Position numbers and translations under genes: made by a program
Assembly: GCA_910586715.1 (NCBI GenBank)
Contig: CAJUJG010000028.1
Location: 34,648-45,136 of the forward strand
Direction of reading: 5' to 3'
Source: an uncultured Lachnospiraceae bacterium
GTDB taxonomy: Bacteria > Bacillota > Clostridia > Lachnospirales > Lachnospiraceae
Length of the DNA stretch: 10,489 nucleotides
Notes under the pieces: generated by a model
What the model was told of the DNA's origin: nothing
The model's database searches: none
The model's input: the letters and a program-made list of their open reading frames with translations, nothing else
Shown here: in pieces, positions 1 through 6,417 of the stretch
Layout of the letters: every line of letters begins with the position of its first letter
Position numbering within the stretch: the stretch's first letter is position 1

Positions 1-31
1 TCCGGATGCGCTAAGCGGTGACGGTGACTAA
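1..31 (+). CDS. C-terminal tail of an upstream gene (partial)
   Basis: One frame from base 2 is open up to a TAA at 29-31 and reads PDALSGDGD. The stop lies 18 bases before the minC start, which fits an upstream cistron of the same operon. The tail is too short to identify. In related Clostridia the gene before minC is often a penicillin-binding protein 2 of the elongation machinery, and rodA downstream makes that plausible, but this is inference from gene order only. Confidence 0.35.
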   Translation, partial: PDALSGDGD

Positions 32-49
32 AACACGAAGGGAGAACAT

Positions 50-727
50 GTGAAAAATTCAGTGATTTTAAAAAGCTTTTCCAGCGGAATATCCGTGATT
101 ATGGACGACACAATTCCATATGAGGAGCTGCTTGCAGACATTGCGGTGAAGTTTCAGGAGGCAGATCGCTTTTTTAAGGATGCGGCTGTGGCAATTTCTT
201 TGGAAGGCAGAAATCTGACTGAACAACAGGAGCGTGAGGTACTGGATATTATTACGCAGAATTCACGTTTGAAGGTACTGTGCCTAATGGGCAGGGATCA
301 GGATAAAAATATTAAATTTTTAGGAATACAAAATAATCTGAGCTTTCAGAAGGATGAAAACTGTGGGCAGTTTTACAGAGGATCGCTTAGCGGCGGACAA
401 AGCATCGAAACGGAGAACAGTATCATTATACTGGGTGATGTGTGCGAAGGAAGCTATGTCTGGTCCGCAAAAGATATCGTGATACTTGGAAGTCTCACGG
501 GAGAAGCGCACGCAGGAGCAGGCGGCGGTCTGAACCACTTTGTCGTGGCATTGGAAATGAATCCAAGCGCTTTAAAAATCGGCTCGCTCAGCTATAATAT
601 ACAGCCCCAAAAAACTTCTCTTTGGGGGCGGAAGCCAAAATCAACACCAAAAATTGCATACACCTACAATGGTGAGGTATTGATGGAATCGATTACAAAA
701 GAATTGCTGGACGGATTTACACTTTGA
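50..727 (+). CDS. minC: Septum site-determining protein MinC
   Basis: MinC inhibits FtsZ assembly away from midcell and is carried to the membrane by MinD. The 225-residue length is normal. Residues 1-100 form the divergent N-terminal FtsZ-facing domain. Residues about 108-185 form the C-terminal beta-helix domain, recognised by FYRGSLSGGQSIE, the hydrophobic repeats IIILGD and IVILGS, and the glycine-rich GEAHAGAGGG turn at 151-160. The start is GTG at 50, five bases after AAGGGAG (38-44); the ATG at 48 in the next frame is followed directly by TGA and cannot be the start. One oddity: where many MinC proteins have RSGQ at the start of the beta-helix, this one has SGGQ (114-117). minD follows 42 bases on, and the order minC-minD-minE supports the call. 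Confidence 0.93.
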   Translation: MKNSVILKSFSSGISVIMDDTIPYEELLADIAVKFQEADRFFKDAAVAISLEGRNLTEQQEREVLDIITQNSRLKVLCLMGRDQDKNIKFLGIQNNLSFQKDENCGQFYRGSLSGGQSIETENSIIILGDVCEGSYVWSAKDIVILGSLTGEAHAGAGGGLNHFVVALEMNPSALKIGSLSYNIQPQKTSLWGRKPKSTPKIAYTYNGEVLMESITKELLDGFTL

Positions 728-740
728 ATCTGTCCGGAGA

Positions 741-759
741 CCATTATCAATAATAATGG
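741..759 (+). promoter_or_regulatory. Hairpin overlapping the minD ribosome binding site
   Basis: CCATTAT (741-747) and ATAATGG (753-759) are perfect inverted repeats around a five-base loop. The 3' arm ends in the first GG of the minD Shine-Dalgarno sequence GGAGGA (758-763). In RNA this would form a 7-bp, mostly A-U hairpin that partly covers the ribosome binding site. There is no T-run, so it is not a terminator. Whether it affects MinD translation is inference; the stem is weak. Confidence 0.4.
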
Positions 760-769
760 AGGACATCCT

Positions 770-1579
770 ATGAGTGAAGTAATCGTTGTTACATCAGGAA
801 AAGGCGGCGTGGGAAAGACCACCACATCCGCAAACGTAGGAACAGGTTTGGCAGAAATGGGAAAGAGCGTTGTTTTAATTGATGCCGATATTGGTCTTAG
901 GAACCTTGATGTGGTTATGGGACTGGAGAACAGGATTGTTTACAATCTTGTGGACGTGATAGAAGGCAACTGCCGTTTAAAACAGGCGCTGATCAAGGAC
1001 AAACGGCATGCCGGACTGTATCTGATGCCAGCGGCACAGACAAGGGATAAAAACTGTATCACGCCGGAGCAGATGATTAAGTTGATTGACAGCTTAAAGG
1101 AGCAGTTTGACTACATAATCCTCGACTGTCCGGCGGGTATTGAACAGGGATTTCAAAATGCAATCGCAGGAGCTGACCATGCCATTGTAGTCACAACGCC
1201 GGAAGTATCCGCAATCCGTGATGCGGACCGGATTATCGGTCTTTTGGAGGCAAATGAGATTAAACGGATTGACCTTGTCATTAACAGGCTCCGCCACGAC
1301 TTAATCCGGCGCGGCGAAATGATGACCGTGGATGATGTGCTTGATATTTTGGGACTTCCGCTGCTTGGCGTGGTACCCGATGACGAGAGCGTGGTTATTG
1401 CCACAAATCAGGGAGAACCGTTGGTCGGAAAGGGTTCGATGGCAGGGCAAGCATTTTATAACATCTGCAAGCGGCTGGCTGGAAAAGAAGTTCCTTTTAT
1501 GGATTTTAGCAAAAATGTAACACTGTGGGCAAGGTTTTCGGGCTTATTCAAAAAAAGTCTACAGGAGGAACAGGCATGA
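770..1579 (+). CDS. minD: Septum site-determining ATPase MinD
   Basis: MinD is a ParA/MinD-type ATPase that dimerises with ATP, binds the membrane and recruits MinC; MinE stimulates its ATPase. The sequence shows the deviant Walker A motif KGGVGKTT at residues 11-18 with the signature K11 and catalytic K16, switch I DADIGLRNLD (38-47), and Walker B YIILDCPAG (115-123, D119). The C-terminus carries a short amphipathic stretch, about W253-L264 (RFSGLFKKSL), matching the MinD membrane-targeting helix. The length of 269 residues is typical. The ATG at 770 is preceded by GGAGGA (758-763). The stop overlaps the minE start in ATGA (1576-1579), which suggests translational coupling of MinD and MinE amounts. 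Confidence 0.97.
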   Translation: MSEVIVVTSGKGGVGKTTTSANVGTGLAEMGKSVVLIDADIGLRNLDVVMGLENRIVYNLVDVIEGNCRLKQALIKDKRHAGLYLMPAAQTRDKNCITPEQMIKLIDSLKEQFDYIILDCPAGIEQGFQNAIAGADHAIVVTTPEVSAIRDADRIIGLLEANEIKRIDLVINRLRHDLIRRGEMMTVDDVLDILGLPLLGVVPDDESVVIATNQGEPLVGKGSMAGQAFYNICKRLAGKEVPFMDFSKNVTLWARFSGLFKKSLQEEQA

Positions 1580-1842
1580 GTATATTTAATATTTTCCGAA
1601 GGAAAACTTCACGACAGATTGCAAAAGACAGGTTGAAAATACTGCTGATTTCCGATCGCGTAAATTGTTCGCCCGAGATGATGGAGCTGATTAAAAACGA
1701 TATTGCTGAGGTTATATCGAAGTATATGAAAATTGATACTTCCAATATGGATATTCAAATATCCAAGGCAGGCACAAACAGCAGAAACGGAAAATCACCG
1801 GTGCTTTATGCCAACATACCGATTTTAGACTTAAGAAATTAG
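1576..1842 (+). CDS. minE: Division topological specificity factor MinE
   Basis: MinE drives MinD off the membrane and gives the Min system its spatial pattern. The product is 88 residues, the same length as E. coli MinE. It has a short N-terminal amphipathic segment (SIFNIFRRK, 2-10), the MinD-contact helix/strand region AKDRLKILLISDR (16-28), and the dimeric topological domain (about 33-88) with MELIKNDIAEVISKYMKID (36-54), close to the family's LRKDILEVICKYVQID. The start chosen is ATG at 1576, seven bases after AGGAGG (1563-1568) and overlapping the minD stop; a longer upstream reading of this frame lies inside minD and has no such site. Presence of MinE implies an oscillating or gradient-forming Min system rather than the MinJ/DivIVA type of Bacillus. 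Confidence 0.95.
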   Translation: MSIFNIFRRKTSRQIAKDRLKILLISDRVNCSPEMMELIKNDIAEVISKYMKIDTSNMDIQISKAGTNSRNGKSPVLYANIPILDLRN

Positions 1843-1869
1843 ACTAGATTATGAGAAACGGAGCGTAAT

Positions 1870-2985
1870 ATGTTAAAAAGGTACAGAATAAGGGATTATG
1901 ATTTTAAATTAATACTGATGCTTGTAGCAATAACGGCAATCGGCGTGTTTTCCGTAGGAAGCGCAAGAGCCGATTTGCAGGGCAGGCAGCTTTTGGGCTT
2001 TATTATGGGCTTTTTTATCATGATTGTTCTGTCCTTTTTTGACTATTCGTTCTTTCTGCGCTTTTACTGGCTGATTTATCTGTTTGACTTATTGCTTTTG
2101 GGAATGGTCGCGCTGTTTGGAGAGGTGGTAAACAATGCAAGGCGTTGGCTGGTTATCGGCGGCATACAGTTTCAGCCTTCGGAGGTTACGAAAATCATGC
2201 TGATTTTGGTGATTTCGCAGTTTATTCTAAAACACAGGGAAAAAATCAACTCCATTCAAAATATTATTATGATGCTTGCAATTGTGGCGGTTCCCGCATA
2301 TTTGGTCTATGATCAGCCGGATATGTCAACGACCATTGTAATCCTTGTGATTTTTTGTGTAGTATGGTATGTGGGCGGTTTGAGCTATAAGTTGATTCTC
2401 GGTACACTGGCGGTTGTTGTTCCGATTGCGGTTGTTCTGTTTATTTTGATTTTGCAGCCGGATCAAACGATAATTAATGATTATCAGCAAGGGCGTATTC
2501 TTGCGTGGCTTTATCCGGAGCGTTATCAGCAGACGCTCGCATACCAGCAGACGAATGCCATGATGGCAATTGGTTCAGGACAGCTTTGGGGAAAAGGTCT
2601 CAATAATAACATGATCAGCTCCGTAAAAAACGGTAATTTTATATCGGAGCCGCAGACAGATTTTATTTTTACGATTATCGGGGAAGAACTCGGGTTTATG
2701 GGAAGCTGTGTCGTGGTAATCCTGCTGTTTGGAATTGCGTTGGAGTGCGTTTGCGTAGCAAGAAAGGCAAAGGATATTGCGGGAACTTGTATTGCTTCGG
2801 GAATGGCGGCGCTTATCGGTTTTCAAGGCTTTGTCAATATCGCGGTTGCCACGGGCGTTTTTCCAAACACGGGCGTTCCGCTTCCGTTTGTAAGTTATGG
2901 TCTGACTTCGCTTGTGAGTCTGTATATCGGCATGGGTTTTGTGCTAAATATCCGGCTGCAGTGTGTCAGAAAATATAATAATTAA
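1870..2985 (+). CDS. rodA: SEDS peptidoglycan glycosyltransferase RodA
   Basis: RodA/FtsW proteins polymerise glycan strands from lipid II, paired with a class B penicillin-binding protein. The 371-residue product is almost wholly hydrophobic, with about ten membrane segments. Family motifs appear in order: NNARRWLVIGG then QPSEVTKIM (88-110), YQQTNAMMAIGSG (225-237) followed by GKGL (241-244), PQTDFIFTIIGEELGFMG (261-278) with the probable catalytic D264, and PNTGVPLPFVSYGLTSLVS (332-350). The last motif has SYGLTS where many homologues have SYGGSS. I prefer RodA to FtsW because of the Min/elongation context and short termini; sequence alone cannot fully exclude FtsW. The ATG at 1870 follows a modest GGAG (1860-1863). 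The gene is 27 bases after minE and 16 before mgsA, so it should be on the same transcript. Confidence 0.88.
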   Translation: MLKRYRIRDYDFKLILMLVAITAIGVFSVGSARADLQGRQLLGFIMGFFIMIVLSFFDYSFFLRFYWLIYLFDLLLLGMVALFGEVVNNARRWLVIGGIQFQPSEVTKIMLILVISQFILKHREKINSIQNIIMMLAIVAVPAYLVYDQPDMSTTIVILVIFCVVWYVGGLSYKLILGTLAVVVPIAVVLFILILQPDQTIINDYQQGRILAWLYPERYQQTLAYQQTNAMMAIGSGQLWGKGLNNNMISSVKNGNFISEPQTDFIFTIIGEELGFMGSCVVVILLFGIALECVCVARKAKDIAGTCIASGMAALIGFQGFVNIAVATGVFPNTGVPLPFVSYGLTSLVSLYIGMGFVLNIRLQCVRKYNN

Positions 2986-3001
2986 GGAAGGTGCAGGTAT
3001 C

Positions 3002-3394
3002 ATGAATATTGCGTTAATCGCACATGACGGGAAGAAAAAATTAATGCAGAATTTTTGCATCGCATACAGAGGTATTTTAAGCAAAAACACACTGTATGCC
3101 ACTGGTACGACAGGTCGCTTAATTGAGGAAGTCACCAATCTTAATGTTCATAAATATTTAGCCGGACATTTGGGCGGTGAACAGCAGATTTGCGCGCAAA
3201 TTGAGCATAATCAGATAGACCTTGTTATTTTTTTAAGAGATCCGAATTCAAAGTCCCACGAGCCCGATATTAATAACGCGGTTAAGCTTTGTGACATGCA
3301 CAATATCCCTTTGGCAACAAATCTTGCCTCAGCGGAGCTTCTGATTAAGTCACTTGACAGAGGAGATTTAGACTGGCGTGAAATGTACAAATAG
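3002..3394 (+). CDS. mgsA: Methylglyoxal synthase, with altered catalytic loop
   Basis: MgsA converts dihydroxyacetone phosphate to methylglyoxal and phosphate, a cytosolic bypass of lower glycolysis. The 130-residue product shows IALIAHDGKKK (3-13), the phosphate-binding ATGTTG (33-38), IFLRDP (76-81, D80), and SHEPD (85-89, H86 and D89). Length matches the short Bacillus form. The odd part is residues 54-63: the family's SGPxGGDQQ reads AGHLGGEQQ, so the Asp aligned to E. coli Asp71 (proposed catalytic base) is Glu60, and the SGP phosphate contact is AGH. Activity may be altered. The ATG at 3002 follows AAGGAAGG (2984-2991); an upstream start at 2963 would lie inside rodA. The end overlaps the dacF start by 17 bases. 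Confidence 0.92.
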   Translation: MNIALIAHDGKKKLMQNFCIAYRGILSKNTLYATGTTGRLIEEVTNLNVHKYLAGHLGGEQQICAQIEHNQIDLVIFLRDPNSKSHEPDINNAVKLCDMHNIPLATNLASAELLIKSLDRGDLDWREMYK

Positions 3395-4364
3395 GATCAA
3401 ACAATTTTTCATATTGTTTCTGATGACGGCGCTGACTCTGACAACGATTACCGGGTGCGGCAGTAAGGAATATACCTTTGGTTATGACCGAAGCAGGAAT
3501 AATTCCGGATTTTCTACGGCTTCCCATACTGCCGGTAATACTGCGGATTCTTTTGCGTCGGAACTTTGTGTCACTACAAAAGATGTAACCTCGGGAACAG
3601 ATGTTGATATGTCGGCGGCAACTGCAGCGGGGCTTTTTGATATTTCACAAAAGAATGTGATTTATGCCAAAAGTGTCCATGAAAAATTAAATCCCGCAAG
3701 CCTTACCAAAATTTTGACTGCACTGTGCGCGTTGGAGCACGGAAATCTTGACGATGTATTGACTGCAAGTCCAAACGTACATATTGAGGAATCCGGTGCG
3801 GTTAAGCTTGGCATCGAGGAAGGCGATACGATGACATTGGAGCAGGCGCTTCATGCATTGCTGTTGAAATCATCAAATGATGTGGCGGTTTTGATTGCGG
3901 AGCATATTGGCGGGAGTATGGAAGGATTTGCCGATTTAATGAATGAAACGGCGAACCGTCTTGGCGCGACAAACAGCCATTTTGTAAATCCGCACGGTCT
4001 GACGGATCCAAACCATTATACGACGGCATATGACCTTTACCTCATATGCAATGCGGCGGTCAAACATGATAAGTTTGTGGAAATTATCCATACGGCAAGT
4101 TATAATTCCGTATATCACGATAAGGACGGAAACGAAAAGACGATGGATATGGCAAACAGCAATGCGTACATAAAGGGAGAGGCATTTGCGCCCAACAATG
4201 TTACGGTAATCGGCGGAAAGACAGGCACGACAAACGCGGCAGGAAACTGTCTTGTCATTTATGCAAAGAACAGTGCGGGAAATCCCTATATTTCCGTAGT
4301 GCTTCAGGCGCCTGACAGGACGACAATGTATACGGAGATGACAGATTTATTAGGAGAAATTTAA
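3378..4364 (+). CDS. D-alanyl-D-alanine carboxypeptidase, lipoprotein type (PBP5/DacF family)
   Basis: This enzyme trims the terminal D-Ala from peptidoglycan stem peptides on the outer face of the membrane, limiting cross-linking. All active-site motifs of the S11 family are present: SLTK at 108-111 (nucleophile S108), SSN at 165-167, and KTGTTNAAGN at 281-290. The N-terminus has a basic start, a hydrophobic stretch (10-24) and a lipobox ITGC (24-27), predicting lipidation at C27, followed by a Ser/Thr/Asn-rich linker to about residue 75. The protein stops at 328, soon after the catalytic domain, so the extra C-terminal domain and amphipathic anchor of PBP5 are missing; the lipid anchor would replace them. 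The start is GTG at 3378, inside the mgsA end, with AGAGGAG upstream (3359-3365, long spacing). A later ATG at 3423 would cut the signal peptide. Confidence 0.9.
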   Translation: MKCTNRIKQFFILFLMTALTLTTITGCGSKEYTFGYDRSRNNSGFSTASHTAGNTADSFASELCVTTKDVTSGTDVDMSAATAAGLFDISQKNVIYAKSVHEKLNPASLTKILTALCALEHGNLDDVLTASPNVHIEESGAVKLGIEEGDTMTLEQALHALLLKSSNDVAVLIAEHIGGSMEGFADLMNETANRLGATNSHFVNPHGLTDPNHYTTAYDLYLICNAAVKHDKFVEIIHTASYNSVYHDKDGNEKTMDMANSNAYIKGEAFAPNNVTVIGGKTGTTNAAGNCLVIYAKNSAGNPYISVVLQAPDRTTMYTEMTDLLGEI

Positions 4365-4371
4365 TAAGTTG

Positions 4372-4400
4372 TTGTTTTTTTCGACGTATTCTACTATAAT
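4372..4400 (+). promoter_or_regulatory. Sigma-A-like promoter for the P-loop gene
   Basis: TTGTTT (4372-4377) and a perfect TATAAT (4395-4400) are separated by 17 bases, in the AT-rich gap after the carboxypeptidase gene. Transcription would begin near 4407, giving a leader of about 95 bases before the ATG at 4501. The promoter separates this gene from the Min/RodA operon. Confidence 0.7.
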
Positions 4401-4419
4401 TATATTAAATGATTTGTTA

Positions 4420-4449
4420 CTGTTCAAATTACTGGAACGGACTGAACAG
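4420..4449 (+). promoter_or_regulatory. Inverted repeat in the leader of the P-loop gene
   Basis: CTGTTCA (4420-4426) and TGAACAG (4443-4449) are perfect inverted repeats with 16 bases between them, lying about 15 bases downstream of the predicted transcription start. No T-run follows, so it is not a terminator. It may be an operator for a dimeric repressor or an RNA hairpin; nothing in the sequence decides which. Confidence 0.4.
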
Positions 4450-4500
4450 CAGCAGGTGTTTGTCTCATTTCAAATATGCATTTTACAGGAGGTATTTCTT

Positions 4501-4926
4501 ATGGTACAGCTTATTGTTGGACAAAAAGGCAAGGGTAAAACAAAAATCATTTTGGACATGGTAAACAAGGAAATTGCTACGGCATCAGGGAACATCGTTT
4601 ATCTTGATAAAGGCAATGACCACATGTATGAGTTGAACAACAAGGTAAGACTCATCAATGTAAAGGATTACGGAGTTGCAAATGCCGACGAGTTTATAGG
4701 CTTTATTCGCGGTATCGTTTCTCAGGATCATGATTTAGAACATATTTATCTTGACGGGTTTTTAAAAATTTCGTGTCTTGAGGGCGCACAGGAGAGGGCC
4801 GAGGAAATTCTGACAAAGCTTGACCGCATCAGTGATGCATATAACTTCAAGATTATAGCCAGCATTTCTATTAATGAGGCGGATCTTCCGGAAAGCTTAA
4901 AATCAAAGGTTGTTGTATCATTATAG
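4501..4926 (+). CDS. Small P-loop ATP-binding protein of unknown function
   Basis: I do not recognise a named family with confidence. The 141-residue product begins almost at once with a textbook Walker A motif, GQKGKGKT (7-14), on the first beta strand. A Walker B-like strand HIYLDG (81-86, D85) follows, and then IIASISINEADLP (118-130), which could be a sensor or strand-4 element. It has no membrane segment or signal peptide. It is near the minimum size for a P-loop NTPase core and lacks an obvious partner domain. Similar proteins in Clostridia are sometimes labelled ATP-binding or, loosely, twitching motility proteins, which I would not trust here. ATG at 4501 follows AGGAGGT (4487-4493) with seven bases between; a longer reading from 4369 has no ribosome site and would cover the promoter. 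It has its own promoter and terminator. Confidence 0.8.
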   Translation: MVQLIVGQKGKGKTKIILDMVNKEIATASGNIVYLDKGNDHMYELNNKVRLINVKDYGVANADEFIGFIRGIVSQDHDLEHIYLDGFLKISCLEGAQERAEEILTKLDRISDAYNFKIIASISINEADLPESLKSKVVVSL

Positions 4927-4942
4927 AAATATTTTAAAAATA

Positions 4943-4972
4943 AAAAGCCTCGGAAGCTCCGGGGCTTTTATT
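4943..4972 (+). terminator. Intrinsic terminator after the P-loop gene
   Basis: AAAAGCCTCGGA (4943-4954) pairs with TCCGGGGCTTTT (4958-4969) in a 12-bp stem with one G-T pair and a three-base loop; the T-run CTTTTATT forms the tail. It starts 16 bases after the stop codon. The ribosome binding site of the next gene (AAGGAG, 4973-4978) follows immediately, so that gene relies on read-through or on a promoter not clearly visible. Confidence 0.85.
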
Positions 4973-4986
4973 AAGGAGATTTGTTA

Positions 4987-6393
4987 GTGGCGGGAGAGAA
5001 TAGACCAGTTAGGCCAAAACAGCATAGTAAATCGGGAAAGACGATGAACCGGATTGAGCTGCTAATATTCGGTGCAATGACAGTATACATTATTGTGGTC
5101 ATTGTGATGTATTTCAATTCGGATCCGATTATGGGATATTCTGTACAGATGGGTTCGCTGTCCGTATCGAAAACATATACGGGCATTGCACTGCGGGAGG
5201 AAGAAATTATTCGTACTCCTTATACCGGTTATATCAATTACTATGTCAGGGAAGGCGAGCGTGTCTCTTCGCGGGACACGGTTTACTCTATTGATGAAAG
5301 CGGAAAGCTTGCTACACTTTTAAATTCAGGAGAATTGGGAGAAAACAAATATTCAGACGATGAACTTGCGGAGCTTAGAGCTGATATTATACAATATGAC
5401 AGCGGTTTTGACAGCAAGGATTTTACGGCTGTTTATGACTTTAAGTATAACCTTGAAGGAGCAGTCATGAAGCTTGTCAATATCAATATTTATGAAAGTA
5501 TGGATACACTAAACCAGTCTAGTCTGGGGGGAATGGTTTCACTGTGTCCCGTAGGAAAATCCGGTTATGTCGTTTACAATACGGATAATTATGAAGGACT
5601 TACGCCTGAATCAGTCAATGCTGAGCTGTTTGACCGTTCCGCTTATGAACGCAGCAGGGTAAACAACAATGATTTGGTGCAAAAAAACGATGTCGTCGGA
5701 AAGCTTGTTACAAATGAGAACTGGTCGCTTATCATTCCAATTGAAAAGGAGCGTTCGGCAGAGCTTGAAGAAGAGTCTTATGTTAAGGTAAAGTTTATTA
5801 AAACACAGGAGACCTCATGGGGTGAGGTTTTTATTCATCATTTGGCGGACGGAGATTATGCGCAGCTTACTTTCACAAACTCCTGTAAAACCTTTTGTTC
5901 CGACCGTTTTGTTGATATTGAGCTTGTAGTCGATGACACGAAAGGGCTTAAAATCCCCAAGTCCGCAATTGCTCAAAAGGAATTTTTCATTATTCCCGCG
6001 GAATATATGAGCAGAGGCGGAGAAAAAGGAAACTACGGCGTTACAAAAGAGTCTTACACAGAGGAAGGAGAACTTACCTACCGTTTTATTGAGACAACCG
6101 TCTATAATTCCAACGAAGACGAGTTTTATGTGGATAACAGCAATTTAAGCGTTGGAGAATACATTTGTAAACCAAACTCCACGGATAAAATTGCCGTAAG
6201 CAAATCCGGAACGCTGACAGGGGTTTATAATATGAATAAGGGATATGCGGATTTTAAGCAGATTACTATTCTTGATGAAAATGATGAATATGCGATTGTC
6301 AGCTCCAACACGCAATACGGACTGACCGTTTATGACCGGATTGTTTTGGATGCGGCAAGTGTAAATACAGATGATTTTATTTACCATAAATAG
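4987..6393 (+). CDS. Membrane-anchored HlyD-like protein
   Basis: The 468-residue product has a basic cytoplasmic N-terminus (1-23), one membrane segment (about 24-43, LLIFGAMTVYIIVVIVMYF) and a long extracellular part, so an N-in, C-out single-pass protein. After the membrane segment comes a half lipoyl-like motif, TPYTGYINYYVREGERV (77-93), a spacer (about 110-228) and a second half, NDLVQKNDVVGKLV (228-241), then beta-rich regions to the C-terminus. This is the split barrel-sandwich layout of HlyD/membrane fusion adaptors. No exporter ATPase or permease is next to it; yggS and sepF follow, which hints at a role in the envelope or division. The start chosen is GTG at 4987, eight bases after AAGGAG (4973-4978); TTG at 4981 sits only two bases away and is unlikely. 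Family call is moderate, function unknown. Confidence 0.72.
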   Translation: MAGENRPVRPKQHSKSGKTMNRIELLIFGAMTVYIIVVIVMYFNSDPIMGYSVQMGSLSVSKTYTGIALREEEIIRTPYTGYINYYVREGERVSSRDTVYSIDESGKLATLLNSGELGENKYSDDELAELRADIIQYDSGFDSKDFTAVYDFKYNLEGAVMKLVNINIYESMDTLNQSSLGGMVSLCPVGKSGYVVYNTDNYEGLTPESVNAELFDRSAYERSRVNNNDLVQKNDVVGKLVTNENWSLIIPIEKERSAELEEESYVKVKFIKTQETSWGEVFIHHLADGDYAQLTFTNSCKTFCSDRFVDIELVVDDTKGLKIPKSAIAQKEFFIIPAEYMSRGGEKGNYGVTKESYTEEGELTYRFIETTVYNSNEDEFYVDNSNLSVGEYICKPNSTDKIAVSKSGTLTGVYNMNKGYADFKQITILDENDEYAIVSSNTQYGLTVYDRIVLDAASVNTDDFIYHK

Positions 6394-6417
6394 CAGTGGC
6401 AGTGAAGGGGAGAAAAA

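Noticed and set aside
2878..2920. SYGLTS instead of SYGGSS in RodA as a possible defect
   Set aside because: The catalytic Asp and all other SEDS motifs are intact, and this variant is, as far as I recall, seen in clostridial RodA proteins; likely lineage variation.
4311..4320. Palindrome CAGGCGCCTG near the end of the carboxypeptidase gene
   Set aside because: It lies within the coding region, has no loop and no following T-run, so it is not a terminator.
4369..4500. Upstream extension of the P-loop gene frame, giving a 185-residue protein
   Set aside because: It has no ribosome binding site, and it would cover the promoter and leader repeat; the ATG at 4501 has an ideal AGGAGGT.
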